Positions 25,750-38,479 are shown, counted from the stretch's first letter. The stretch: 64,000 nucleotides of DNA from Sycobia sp. Sy_11 (GCA_018907035.1 JACCIC010000019.1:2132001-2196000), one strand, 5' to 3'. Notes: generated from the letters alone by a model not told the origin. Numbers and translations: made by a program.

Positions 25750-27430
25750 GTGTACAATGAATGTATGCCATCGTAAAAAATTTCTGTGTTTTCTTTTTAC
25801 AATAGAACACTAAATTTATATTTAAGTGCATATTATTGCGTAAAGACATATTGATATATTGTACTAATAAATGCTTGCAAATAACGCACCTCAGTTCAAT
25901 AAAAAAGTTCGAACAAACTTTACTTAAAGAATGGAAGACGATGTAATTAAACACGAATCATCTCACAAACAATAATTGTGAATTTCATATGAAATAATCA
26001 TAATTTTCTAAAATATCAAAAATATTGACAACAATAATAAGGTTAAATTTAAATATCTTCATATATATGATATTTTATATCCAAAGGCTATTAAATCAAA
26101 TATCAATTTAATTCATCTTAATTTAATGTCAGCGTTGACAATTTAAAATTTTTTATCGTCAAATCGAAACAAATAATGGAAAATATCTATTTCAATAAGT
26201 ATAATGCTTATTCGTCACTTTCAGTCAAAGGCCATCCAATCTGATGAGCAAAGTTGGTTCTCATTGAATGAGGTATCTGTTACTAAGTTGAAAACAAATT
26301 GCTGCAGTTTTAGAACCAAACATTTATCTATTTAAAAAAGGCGATACTTGCTTATTGATAATTAGTGTTTCTCTCCGTGAATAGATTAGTCAGCGGATGT
26401 TTGTTAAACGAAAAGTCGTACTTTTAGCACTGAATCCGAAGAAAAAATCAGATTTTAAGTAAAATATACGTACATCTGTTCATAGTTTCATAGTTATTGT
26501 GAATTGAAACTTAATAGAGCTTACTCATGTTAACGGATAGTATCCTACTAATGTAATATGTTTTTACAATGGGCTAAATTTCCGTTCTCAATAACTATGA
26601 CTATGAAACTACACACATTTTCGGAAGTTCAAACTTTTTTACTTTTAGTATTATTTATTATTTGAATTGCTAATTCCAAAAAAAATTAATCTAACTACCT
26701 AGTATAAATCCATTTGCTCACTTTATGAAAGAAAGTACTATATCTTTCGAATAAAAGATGTTACGTTTCTTAATCTTTGCAAGACTCGTTTTACAGATAA
26801 TCAGAGTTATTAATCTCTCTCAATATGGATCAAATCTGTTAATCATATGCCGTGACCTCTCCTTGCTAGAGAAATTTCTCCCATTAAATATGATTGATCT
26901 AATAAAAAATTAGATCGTGAGTGCTAAAAAATAGGTTACATATACCAAAAGAAACGATACAAGATCATCTGGTTAATGTCAATTTTGCCAGGCATGTTGA
27001 TAAAATTTAGCCTCAATCATCAATGTAAGGGTATTATATAACATTAAAGTATGTTCAACACAACTATGGTGAGTAAAACGTACATATCGTAGGAATTGCG
27101 TAAGTAAGTTGGTCCTACTTAGGCTAGCAGATCTTTATAATAGTAGATCATTTCGAGTCCATTTGTCAGTTTTGATTTGGGGTTAATTATGTTTATCGTC
27201 ACAGTTGTGTTCAAAGTAAGTTTTTATTACTTTTTTAATCAAATATAACTGATATTAATTAACAACTGAAATGATGCTAAGTTTGTTGACAAAATATCAT
27301 CTGAAAAAATGATATACCCTCAAGTCACTTCAGTCATCCTAATATCTTCTATTATAATGCTCATCGAAAATGATTATTTTTTACGATTTTTTATCTAACT
27401 TCTATAATAGCATTACTATAAACTATAGAA
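25750..27430. other. AT-rich stretch with an inverted repeat
   Basis: The inverted repeat at 26478-26611 is listed separately. No other feature is recognised. Confidence 0.55.
26478..26611. repeat. Inverted repeat, about 20-bp arms
   Basis: The left arm holds CATAGTTTCATAGTTATTG (26481-26499). The right arm reads CAATAACTATGACTATGAAA (26589-26608), its complement apart from a 2-nt indel. The arms are separated by about 90 bp of AT-rich DNA. It may be a small MITE or a chance structure; no target duplication is evident. Confidence 0.4.
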
Positions 27431-28310
27431 GCTACGATGTATTGCATACAAGAAAGAACCTTTAAGTCGCGAATGAGGTTACGGATTAGTTATGAGTCAA
27501 CCGCAGCATTTGAACTGGACTCGATCAATTTTGCTTCTGCCCCAAAAATTTCAGTGAACGATCGACGACGTCTCACCTTTTTCTCATTTCGGCTTAACGT
27601 CTCTTTTATATTTCAGCGTCGTTGCGTAATTCCGTTGACCGCAATGTTCAACCGCGCGCGGTCGGGTCGAAACTAAGCCCCCGACCATCAAATATAGTCC
27701 CGGCAATGGGTCGCTTAATATCAATTTACTCGGTCGCCCACGACATGCAAACTTTTTATTTTTTTACTTAAGTAATGAATACGCCAGGCATTGTCGGCTT
27801 CGACATTCCGGGGACTCGAGTGCATAAAGCACAGGAAAAACAAAACATAGCCGCGGTCCACAGCGTGATTATTGTTATTATTATGTTCGAATTAATTGGA
27901 GAAACAATTTTCCCAATTACACGCGTATCATACGCAGGTGCAAGTTCGCAAAAACTGTTGATTAGTCCGGAGATCGTTTGGCGGAAGAAGACGAAAACAA
28001 AAACTAAAGATAGAGATTAAAATGAAACGTCTTTGGGTTAGCGAACCGCGGGTCAAGCGATAACGCGAAAGTGCAGAATTGGAACCGCGGAGATAAAAAG
28101 AAAGCAAAGCCGCAATTTTTTCTTTTTCGAAATTGCTGCCGAGTAGTGGTTATATATCTGCGCCGCGTGTAACGCGATGAGCTTTCTTTTAACTTCGCTA
28201 CGTAGGCGGAAAACAATCTAAATGTAAAATAAACGTTCGTGCGAGATGGGAAAAATTAACATTTGAGGCGAAGTATAAGGAGAAAAAACAGGACGCGAAT
28301 GTTCTCCTCG
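27430..28310. other. GC-richer block
   Basis: Moderate CpG content with an 80-codon plus-strand ORF at 27437-27676 and an 81-codon one at 27775-28020. Neither shows a recognisable domain or splice framework. Non-coding is my default reading. Confidence 0.35.
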
Positions 28311-28311
28311 C

Positions 28312-28315
<4 letters not shown>

Positions 28316-28374
<59 letters not shown>
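28316..28374. repeat. (AT)n microsatellite
   Basis: A tract of about 59 nt, among the longest uninterrupted AT arrays in the window. Confidence 0.98.
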
Positions 28375-28375
<1 letters not shown>

Positions 28376-28603
28376 TAATAAGGTTAGTAGAATTTTTGTG
28401 AATCGTCATCTATTCTGAGATGCGATAGAAAATGTTATAATATTTTTTTCGACTTCTAATCCAGTCTGGGTTAATTTTAATATTTTTAATTTAGATTTTT
28501 AAACTTCGGTCCTATTAAAAATCAATAGAAATGAGAAGTAAACAATTTGATTATAATTTTTTTATTGTTATAACACTATATACTTAGGTAGATTTTAAAA
28601 GAA

Positions 28604-29300
28604 TACAAGGTGTGTTCAAAAAGTAACGATAGTGTTTAAATTTCACTGGTTTGGAGAGTCCGCGTGTATAAAAATTTTTTTTATTATGTTGGTACGCATA
28701 CCCCTAAAGTACGATAGAATATTCACCAATATTCAAAAAATGAAATAAAGTGTATTAAAGCTTGTAAAATGTTAACGAAAGCTTATGCCGAGTCTGTTAT
28801 GATTAAAGCATGGATTTACGAGTGGTATAAGCGTTTCCAAGATGTTGCAAAAACATTGAAGATGACAAACCAATGAAAACGTGAAAAAAGTGAATGAAAT
28901 GGTTATGAACGATCGCCGAATCGCAATCAGTGAAGTCGTTGATGATGTTGGCATATCAGTTGGCTCATGCCAGATGATCAGAACTACTAAAACGTGTTAT
29001 AATAGGTGACGAGACATGGGTTTACGGATATAATGTCAAAACTAAGGCTCAATCGTCCCAGCGGAGACATTCTGGATCGCCAAGACCGAAAAAGGCTCGA
29101 CAATCGAAAATCGCCGAGCTTCAGAAATACGTCTAACGTTAGCGGCTGCTACTTAAAAAGTAAGCAATGAATATTGCTGAAAATTTTATCGTACTTCAGG
29201 GGCATGCGTACCAAAATAATAAAAAAAAATTTTTATACAGGCAGACTCTCCAAACCCGCGAAATTTAAAAATTCTCGTTACTTTTTGAACCCATCTCGTA
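28604..29300 (+). mobile_element. Mariner-family transposon, internally deleted, with long terminal inverted repeats
   Basis: The two ends, about 121 bp each (28604-28724 and 29180-29300), are near-identical inverted repeats. Both begin TAC(A/G)AG(G/A)TG(T/G)GTTC and share TTCAAAAAGTAACGA and, further in, TTTGGAGAGTC and GGTACGCAT. The outer TA at each end (28604-28605, 29299-29300) fits the TA target duplication of Tc1/mariner elements. Between them, on the plus strand, lie decayed pieces of mariner transposase in order: a helix-turn-helix-like N-terminus ending EWYKRF, then VNEMVMNDRRIAI...VGISVGSCQ, then LLKRVIIGDETWVYGY...PRPKKARQSK. GDE carries the first catalytic Asp. The middle and the whole C-terminal part with the other two acidic residues are missing, so the copy is non-autonomous. 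Long TIRs are unusual, since typical mariners have about 30 bp. Confidence 0.93.
28769..29135 (+). pseudogene. Mariner transposase remnant
   Basis: An ATG at 28769 opens a 35-codon frame (MLTKAYAESV...EWYKRFQDV) that ends at a TGA at 28874. Similarity resumes in another frame from about 28881 (VNEMVMNDRR) and again after a deletion near 28978 (LLKRVIIGDETWVYGYNVKT, then SGSPRPKKARQ). The order and wording match mariner transposase: N-terminal DNA-binding part, linker, start of the catalytic domain. Frameshifts, a stop and at least two deletions show it cannot make transposase. Confidence 0.9.
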
Positions 29301-30640
29301 TACGATACTAACGATCCCATTGTCCATGTCAAGTTTTTCAAAAACTTTGTTCCGACCACTTTATATTTGTGTAGTTCCCTTTAAAATTCAAAAATTTTGC
29401 CAAAATGTTACCAGAGAAAAATCATAGTTTTATGATAATAACGTTCCTAATTGTTTTAATAACAATTTATAAGCAACCAAAAGAAAAACTCCATATTGAT
29501 CTAGCCCTTCTCTGGTCGAGCTGTTCTATATCACTAAATGCCCAATTTATCTCTCGCATACGTCCGTGCATCAATTAATGAAATATTAAACACAGTTTCG
29601 TTGAATGAATTCAAATATCATTCGAATGAATTATGGATTCAGTATAGGTTGAATGAGAAAATTTCATCCGTTGCCATAAAATGAAATTAATAACATATTA
29701 TTTATGCATTTCATATATAAAAATTCTACAATCGAATTTTTATATGTAATGAAAATTATTACAACATTACAACTATTACAACTATTAGAACATAAAGTGA
29801 AGCTGCCTATGCTTACAAATAATATAACTTTCATGAATTCAAGTAAAAAATACATAATCTATAATATATATTTAATTTAAATAAGTGAAAAGAAAAGAGT
29901 AGTGAGAGATTTCATAAAAGTCTAAGACAGAAATATTCGTTTAAAAGGAATAAAGAAAGAGTTTAATATAAAAAAATAATTGAAGATTTTAAGAAATATA
30001 CAAGAAATTCAATGAAAAAAAATTGAATTCGTGTAGATTGTTAATGATATATGCCATTGTTATCTTTATAATTATAATTATAATTCTAGCATTTACATTT
30101 TTAAAAGATTAAAATTTCTAAGTGATCGGGATCAAGAACTTTTTCCATTCCTAGTAAACGCGTGCTAATAAGGCATTACCTATTTCTATTATCTACAACT
30201 TCAGAAAAAAATCACGTAGAATTTATTCAGGAAGATGGATGGATTGAATAAGCAAAATTAACGATATGCATGGGATATCAGAAAATAAGGGAAAACTTAC
30301 CAAGACAATTTTTACAATGCCGCATATACTGATTGTGAGGCTATAGATGATGTATAAACTATTAAAAGTGAGTATGATATATAAACATTAAAAGAAAAAT
30401 GATTTACCTCATAATAGGATATAAGATAAACAACACAACCATAACATTCTGGAATTTAAATACTTGTCGATAGTTTTCAGAAAATTCCATCTCATATAAA
30501 AGAATCATCCATTATCACCCTCGCTTCTATAAAATAAGAACTATTGGTATATAAAATACTTTCTTATATATTTTATTTTCGAGTAATATCTGATTTTTAA
30601 TGAATTTAAATTATTACTGTTTATAATATATCGCGGAGAC
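29300..30640. other. AT-rich stretch, nothing recognised
   Basis: No repeat or coding signal beyond simple AT-richness. Confidence 0.6.
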
Positions 30641-30859
30641 AATCATTATTCAATCACGAGAGGACGATACAAGATTTTCATATAACGAGCATAGATCTGT
30701 CGAGTAATCATATATAATTCTGGAATTTGATGAAGAGAGCCTGAGCTCAAGATGCAAAGAAGCGCTGATAGTGCCGAAATTGGACAGCATTTGAATTCAA
30801 ACGAGACAGTTGTGTCCATCCAAAAAGGGAGTGACAGCGAAAGACGCAGTGAGGGAGGA

Positions 30860-30912
<53 letters not shown>

Positions 30913-31110
30913 CTATTTAGAGAGCACAAATATCTTACTAATAATTCGGCACGTCAGATGTACATCAGCTATATTGAAGATAAGACTATTATAGACTATT
31001 ATAGGCTTAACATATGTCTATCAGCTTCAAATGTTATATGCCTGTCTGTGTATGGATGTGCGTGTGAGCGTGAGTGTGTTTTTCAGCTCGCTCGCGCATT
31101 CGTGAATACC
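30640..31110. other. Slightly GC-richer stretch with a GA tract
   Basis: The 80-codon plus-strand ORF at 30752-30994 (start MQRSADSAEIGQHLNSNETV) runs through the GA tract. The part before the repeat is not obviously biased, but I recognise no domain. Confidence 0.4.
30861..30909. repeat. (GA)n microsatellite
   Basis: A GA tract of about 49 nt with one GG interruption. Confidence 0.97.
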
Positions 31111-31487
31111 GAATAAATTGATAATAATTTAATTTTGCAAAACCGCATAGATATGTATACGAGCTTTGATGGTTTATTTAAATTTATGGTAATAGTTGTG
31201 TGATATTGCTCGGTTTACGCAGTCAAATTTAATAGATAATTCCATCGAGACGGCATTGGCGGCAATAACTAATATACCAGTATTCTTTGATACTATACTT
31301 GATTTTCTCGGATATACATATATATATATCTAGCTGTACGGATAATTTCACGCTGAATTGCGCCCCGTATTGATTACACCCTCCATGAGCAGGCATAGCG
31401 CGATATATAGTGAGTTCGGCATAACGAATTAAGTTATTCGTGTCATTGCACAACGACGGCATATTATATTAGGCTCGGTCGGTAGAA

Positions 31488-31491
<4 letters not shown>

Positions 31492-31540
<49 letters not shown>
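31492..31540. repeat. (AT)n microsatellite
   Basis: A tract of about 49 nt. Confidence 0.98.
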
Positions 31541-31543
<3 letters not shown>

Positions 31544-32125
31544 TATTGTTTATTGATCTCTTGTCTATTTAGGTGACAAACGAACCTTTCCCCTTGTTTC
31601 TTCTAAATATCTATGCTGAAGCAATGGGTCTTTAGATTTGTTAAATCAGCCCGCCCCATTTCATCTGAATATGGAATCATTTAAAACTACTTACGGATAG
31701 TAAATATGTACTCGTTTAAACAATTCCTACTCTAAAATATTGATGATTAAATCCTAAGAAATTATAGTGTACAGATTTTCATAATTAATTTTTTAAAAAC
31801 AAATTCTTGCAAAATAGAGTTTTTTGATATAGACTAATGTAATGTGACACTATATAAGAAATATGTTAAAAATTAATTAACAATTATATCAATAAATCAC
31901 AGGCCTATGTAAATCCAAGATGCTATGAGCCAAAAGTTCGAAAAGCTAGATACTGAAAAAATATTGATGAATACCATAAAATCTTGTTTTAGGTTTTCAA
32001 TGTATGGATTTTGAGATATCTGTCGCAATTCTATTGTTTTTGAGTTCATGGATACGGGATTTATGGACTTGGAATTTTTATGTTTGCGGTACGTGGCATC
32101 GAGTATTCAGATACATGGGTGAACA

Positions 32126-32214
32126 TGAGTGCATCATGTTCATGAAAATCAAGAAAAATTGGATTTCGATTCTAAGAATTTTATAATCTGTGGTACAAAA
32201 TAATGTCTTTATGG
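32126..32214 (+). repeat. Dispersed repeat, copy 1
   Basis: A segment of about 88 bp, starting TGAGTGCATCATGTTCATGA, matches 34805-34895 in the same orientation with only a handful of differences. No terminal structure, poly-A tail or recognisable coding content is seen. The family is unknown. Confidence 0.8.
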
Positions 32215-32399
32215 GTTTGCTGCTAATAGATTGAGGGGATTTAGGTTTATTTTTGGTAGGATAAACCTGAATTTGTTTATTTTAATTGGTTAATTTGGTT
32301 TATTTCAGGTTTAAAAATGTATAGAACATTTATTTGGTCAAAAAGCTAAATTTTGTCATCATTTCGTTAAAAGAATCAATTCAGCTCCATTTTATACGT

Positions 32400-33168
32400 T
32401 TATCTTCTACTGGAAGGGCTCGAAAATTCTCTTCGACCACTCCACTGCTCGTCGAGATTACAAACTCCTTTTCTATACATCGATCCTTCTACGACAGGCG
32501 TCTTTAGACGCTTTAATTGATCACTCGCATTGTTCAACTCGCATATAAACATAATAAAATAAACAGAGCCAGTATTCGATGTATAGATCGAAGAGCCGAG
32601 AACGTGCACAAAGACGGACGTGCGTATGCAAGGGATCAAAAATTTTTCGCGCAATTCTGCTTTGCATCTATCTTTCCCTCTCTCTCGCGCGCGCGCTCTC
32701 TCTCTCTCTCTCTATCAAGGCACTAATTGGATCTGAACGAGCGTCGAATCGCGCCGTGGCTGTCAGTAGCGTATAGCGAATACACGCCCGACCCCATCTC
32801 CCCCGTCTACTCTCCTTCGATCGTAAAGGCATTCCAGAGCCCGTGGACGTTCGCCGTTGTCGTCGCTGTCCGACGCGCCGTGTTGAGAAGCACAAGCGCG
32901 GGCGGCCGTTCGATGGCCGATGGATCGCGCATTGTATTAATTAGTCCCTCGTTCTTTCTCGACGCTCGCGAGGAGAAAACGCAGGGAAGACGAGGAGACT
33001 CGAGAGTGTGCAATGGGATCTATTTTAACTCGAGTGCGTATACGTTATATGCCTGCGAGTGGGCTGGTTACCGTTAACGGGTGGTTTAGGAGCGGCTGCT
33101 TTGTCCAGCTTTTTGCAGGGAGGATCGATTGGGTAAGCCCTATTTCAGTGGGCAAATATGTCGAATAG

Positions 33169-33170
<2 letters not shown>
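32400..33170. other. GC/CpG-rich block
   Basis: CpG-rich from about 32640 to 33080, with CG alternation plus (CT)n at 32686-32714. ORFs overlap on both strands; the 116-codon plus-strand frame at 32727-33077 has no recognisable domain. This is a candidate regulatory island. Confidence 0.4.

Positions 33171-33171
<1 letters not shown>

Positions 33172-33211
<40 letters not shown>
33172..33211. repeat. (GA)n microsatellite
   Basis: A GA tract of about 40 nt. Confidence 0.97.
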
Positions 33212-33214
<3 letters not shown>

Positions 33215-33250
33215 ATAGAAAGTAGGAGAGAGATCTATGCCTTTTGTATG

Positions 33251-33305
<55 letters not shown>
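33251..33305. repeat. Compound (CA)n(TA)n microsatellite
   Basis: A short CA tract passes into about 43 nt of TA. Confidence 0.97.
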
Positions 33306-33307
<2 letters not shown>

Positions 33308-34100
33308 ATAGATAGATAGCTTTGCTATGGCGAGACTTGCTCGTTGCTCGAATGTAGGATTATCGAAATCCTCTGGAAAATTTGTTGCTTTGCTCTGCGA
33401 TCTCTTTCTCCGATGGTGTATCTTTTTTTGTGTTTAACGTAGTCCTTTATTTTCCTTTTATCTTCGGGACTAAAAGTTAGGCACGAGTGCGTTGCGAAAA
33501 TTATGAAGACAGAACGCTCAACAAGAGGGGAGACGGATTGATAAGGAAGACATTATACTGGTATACGTTTCGAACGGTGTGACCGCATTCATCGATGTTC
33601 AAAAAAGGGATGGAAAAAAAAGTTATCTAATATTATCTGAATTTTTATAAGATACTAAAAAAGGTAGCGTATATTTTTCTACCTTCATTTGCTTTTAAAT
33701 CATTGTATATTATTTTCTTATTCTGGAAAGATAAATAATTAAATAATTGTTAAAGACCGAGTTATTTTCTAATTAATGAGCTAGACTAGCTAATATCAAA
33801 TGGAATCGAGAAGTTTGAAACTGCAAATCGACAAAAAATATTTTTTCATGATAAAGCAGTTTTTCGTTATATTTGATTCTTTGAAAATTAAAGATAAATT
33901 CTTAAAAACGCTCGAATCAATAAAAACAAAAAATCTCTTGTCCATGTTTCAAAAGTAGCACCTAAATTTCTGAATAGTTGGTGGCTTTCATACAGAGTCC
34001 TTCTTTTTATTTGATGTCGAGTACTTCGACCAAAAGCCTTGCGGTAATTCATTAATTTTAACTCCAAAATTGGAAATCGTATTGGAAAATTTATACATGT

Positions 34101-34101
<1 letters not shown>

Positions 34102-34140
<39 letters not shown>
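34102..34140. repeat. (AT)n microsatellite
   Basis: A tract of about 39 nt. Confidence 0.97.
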
Positions 34141-34142
<2 letters not shown>

Positions 34143-34804
34143 TGACACACATATATAGACACCAAAACGTATCGTTGAATTAAACAGAAAAGTGCATGTT
34201 GCTACACAGACTTGGTTAAAATGCTCCAATAAAATAATGCTATAGTTGAGTCAACAACAATGATGGCAACTTATTACTCGTCATCGGTGAAAAAGATTTT
34301 TCTTTTATGATTAGCAAGAATAAAGATATTTTCAAATCCATCCCTAATTTGAAAAAATTATTTTCCATAAATATCAATTGAAATTTACAGTTTCTTCTCC
34401 ATTATTATATTTACATTAAAAGTCATATATACAAAACTAAAGATAATTTTCTATTTACATTAGGCACAAAAAATTATAAATCACATACTTTATTATTTAC
34501 AATTATCTTTAGGTATGCATCTGATAGATTATATTATTTTATTTAAAAAATTAAGTTTCAAGATGTTAGCAACCCTGTGCAATTATTTAAAATACACTTA
34601 CACGTTAGAGATATTTACTAAAATGGAGAAAAGTAAAAAATATAACATTACTTTTATTTAAAAAATGCAACTATAATATAATTTAGCTATATAATTCAAT
34701 ATAAATTTGAATTTTGTATATTACATCTACATAGAATCTTAAGTACTAGAAAGAATTTAATATTACATAAATGTCTCATTATAATGTTCCATTTTTTATA
34801 TACC

Positions 34805-34895
34805 TGAGTGGTATCATGTTCATGAAAATCAAGAAAAATTGGATTTCGATTCAAAGAATTTTAAAATCTGTGGTAAAAAATAATGTTTTTTATGT
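34805..34895 (+). repeat. Dispersed repeat, copy 2
   Basis: Matches 32126-32214 in direct orientation about 2.7 kb away. The shared core includes ATCATGTTCATGAAAATCAA and GGATTTCGATTC. Flanking sequences differ, so this is not a large segmental duplication. Confidence 0.8.
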
Positions 34896-35971
34896 ATATT
34901 TAATATTTAAGGTAACTCTAACAATATAATGTTCAAACAAAATATCTAGAATTTTGAAATGCGATCACTTATTAAAATCATAGTTCAAATTACTTGCATT
35001 GTATGTAACAAGCAACCTTATATTATTATACTAAAGTTTGATTTCGTTGATAAAAATATATGATTAAACTAAACATTATAAATCTTCATTTAAAAAAAAA
35101 ATTATGAAAAAACAGCCAAATAATTCAACGTTGCCTTTTTTAATATTTTGAAACTATCGCGCAATTGTTTTCTTCTTCCTTTACTTTCGCAGCATATTAA
35201 TAGCAATAACTCTGGAGAACCTCTTGAAAATTGCATAAATCATTGTATATGCAATTGAAGCACAATACATCAAACTTACAATGGGAGGTCATCAGATATG
35301 GGTCATGGATTTGGTCCGCTGATTAGTTTTCGAATGAGTCTATGTAAAGTTATAAGATCTAACACTGTCCCGTTCCCCCTAGATATGGTAATTTGTTGTT
35401 AACCAATAGTTCGTCCCTCCAAATTCATATTATAATACTATGTAGTGAGAATTCATTTTTCGTGAATTAAAACAAAAGATAACGACAATGCATAATAACA
35501 TTTAAAAAAAAAATCTAATATCTAAGAATCCACAGCTACCTATAGTTATTGTTTATTAACTCTGATTTGAATTATACATATATTTGAAACATTGACAATT
35601 ATATCACTGCTATAAAAAACTAAAATTTCAGTATTTAAAGAATGTATATTCACTACTATCTCATTTCCAGTATTCAAGTAAAGTTTATGAGTTTTCATTA
35701 AGAAAATTTTTTAACAATACCTAGTATATCAAGTTGAAATAGAGAAAAGTTCTAACTGTAAGTAAGACACTATTTCTTAGAAATGAAACAGTGTTAAGCA
35801 CTAAAACTTTTTACAGGTCTCCTTTTCGAGGTAATCAGAGTTATGTCCTTAAACTTCGACCGAAGTCATGATCTCTCTCACTATAAAATACCTGCGGGTT
35901 TAAAAAATAAATACTAAGAAAAAAAATTGCAATTTATTTTTTCATATAAATTTATTAAGTGGATATTTCGA

Positions 35972-35974
<3 letters not shown>

Positions 35975-36010
<36 letters not shown>
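35975..36010. repeat. (AT)n microsatellite
   Basis: A tract of about 36 nt, followed 70 bp later by a CA/CG-rich stretch with the palindrome CACACGCGTGTG near 36110. Confidence 0.95.
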
Positions 36011-36014
<4 letters not shown>

Positions 36015-38393
36015 CATATATAATTTTTTCTTGTTCCTAGATTTCTCTCTGTCAGAAATACCAGGAGCTTAATTTGCACACATACGTGCGCTCGCTCACA
36101 CGCACGCACACACGCGTGTGCACAGACGCACATGAACTTGTATAAATAGTATAAATTGAAGAAAGTACGAATGTGATAGTAAACAACTATTATATGTCGG
36201 CAAATCGAGATCGTTAGACTCTCAAACTGAACAGAGCTCATTTGGATGATAATGATGAAACTCACTCAATCTAGATCCAATCGAGTATTCGTAATGGGCA
36301 ACCACTCCTTGTTAGACAAAGATGTCTGGCACCCAAATCGCATGTATTCAATTTGTAAAAGGGAATATAATAATTTTTTAGGCTGAATCATTTATTTTTC
36401 TATTAATTATAGATACGCAAAACATAATTTAAATTCTTGTTGAATGAATTTTTTTATTGATGTCTGGTGAAAAAATAAGCTACAACGTTTCATCGACTGT
36501 GATTGTCAACCACTTCGGTGTCTATATCCAACATGTGTAACAAGAACTTATTAATAATATTTTAACAACGCTTTTATCAGACTTTTAATCCTTACTCGAT
36601 GGAAAAGAAATTAAATTATTTTTTACACGTCAAGAAACGACGAATTATAATTCAATTTGACATTATTCTGGAGCTCTTTAAATGCGACTCGACTTGCTAT
36701 ACGTGCCTTGTGTTCACAACTTAAGGAGATTCCTGGCTCAAATGTTGAGCAGGTGATAATGGCTATTCTTATTAATTAACGTACAGCGAATCCGATGATA
36801 TAATTATTCTATTTAAAATTCATTGTACGTGCAAAATAATAAAGTTGAGTTGAAAAAAGCGATTTCTGTATATCTCATAAATGTACATGGGCTTTTATGG
36901 AATACAGAAAAACAAAACGGTCAAAAGTATTCTTTGTTGAGAAAGAAAAGAGTGTTGACGAGTAGAAAACAATGATTTGAGACGCCCGTTTTCTTAAACA
37001 TCATAATTTTAAATTTAAATTATTACATGCAAAATGCAATAGTGTCATAAAGTAAAAGTAGGGAGCTGGATATGCGCAGAGAACTGACAGCGTCTGCTTA
37101 CTGTTATTTTTCAGATTTATATATAAGACTTGAATATTATGAAATAATGAAATTAAAGACTATTTGAAAAAATATAAAAAGTTAATGGATAATAATAATT
37201 ACACTAGACTGTAATTAAATTCTTTTTTGTTTGTTTAATCTTAAAATTACGTATTGATTTTTGTTTTTATCAATTGCTTTTATCTGTAAACTTTGACTAC
37301 TGCGGCAGTGGAAGAAATCTCCTAGTTCAATGTTTCCTTTAAGTCAAACACAGCAGTCCTTACAAAATATTCTCTTCCAAAAATTTCCAACAGCAAAGCA
37401 TTGGAAAAAGATTATTAGATATAAAACAGACTCATCTTCCCAAATATACTCAGCATAGAGATTTCCCGTGTTCTTTTATACTGGCTTTCGCTTAATTCAG
37501 AAATTAAGAATATCTGAGCGTGCTCTATTCGTGAAACTGTTTCAAAGGATTATGTTGAAGTACACAAGTAAAAAATAACGAATTGTATAATATAACGATA
37601 TATAATTTCTATACTAAAGTCTCAAGAAAAAGTTTAATACTTAACTAAGAAAAATAATAATATTTTATTAATTTTGGGTGGTGGACGTTTATTCTTTCGA
37701 AGAGAATCTTTCACGAGTACTTTACATTTTTTCTCTAAGGCTCCTGGAGAAATTATCTGCAATTTCAGCGACTGAGGGCAATAAATGGGTCTAACAATGT
37801 GTCCATTGATGTCTAACTATTTTTATCGGATGCCTGTAACAAAGATATTACCATAGATCCAACGTTGGTATTGCCGATATCGATAATTAATTGATGATAC
37901 AAAGCTTGGATAACTGGATCAATTCTGTTCATCAAAGCATGTAGAAGAATATTTAACAGTCTTTTAATAAGATTAATTTCATTTAATTAATTAATTTAAT
38001 TTAATTTTAATACTTATTAAATTAATATGCTGTGTGTGTGTGTGTGAATATGTTTAATGTGTTTTAAGTAATTAAGTAATATTACGAATAAAACCTTTTA
38101 TATATTTAAATAATAAAATTGTATATTAAATTAGTAATGAAAAATTCTTTTCAATAGCAAAAAATTTGAGAATAAAAATAACAAATTTTTTTTACAGTGT
38201 GTTTTGATATAGATTTCTGTTGTCTTTCTCTTCGGGGTCTTTATGAAAAAATTAATTTTTAATATTGTTCCAATAAAAACCGAAGCCATCGAAACATCGC
38301 TAAAGACAGTATTTGTAATTTGTATCTATAACATTGTCTGACCTCAAAAAAAGGCCTAGTTTGATATTACACTTCTAATACAAAGAGTCAACG

Positions 38394-38477
38394 TTACCGT
38401 TGGTCGGATGGTAAGGCTAAGGTACACCGGTACTTTATACACGTGGACCGTGAGATCAAATTTAAAAAAAAAAAAAA
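38394..38477 (+). mobile_element. Candidate tRNA-derived SINE or retroposed tRNA with A-tail
   Basis: TGGTCGGATGG at 38401-38411 fits the RNA polymerase III A-box (TRGYNNARNNGG) with one mismatch. GATCAAATT at 38454-38462 fits the B-box (GWTCRANNC) with one mismatch. The spacing of about 43 nt and the 7-8 nt upstream of the A-box suit a tRNA. A run of about 14 A residues follows at once (38464-38477), as in an A-tailed retroposon. I find no clear target-site duplication, and the cloverleaf is not well preserved. Confidence 0.4.
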
Positions 38478-38479
38478 TT

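Larger units (their letters stand above)
31110..32400. other. AT-rich stretch with one copy of a dispersed repeat
   Basis: It contains an (AT)n tract and repeat copy 1 at 32126-32214, listed separately. Confidence 0.55.
33310..38340. other. Long AT-rich stretch, almost featureless
   Basis: Two AT tracts and repeat copy 2 (34805-34895) are the only features. No ORF of note, island or RNA gene is present over about 5 kb. Confidence 0.6.

Noticed and set aside
25203..25760. 185-codon plus-strand ORF
   Set aside because: It crosses a pyrimidine tract and an AT microsatellite (Tyr-Ile run). The remainder is compositionally biased and unrecognised.
28772..28954. 60-codon minus-strand ORF inside the mariner element
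   Set aside because: It is the antisense shadow of the transposase remnant.
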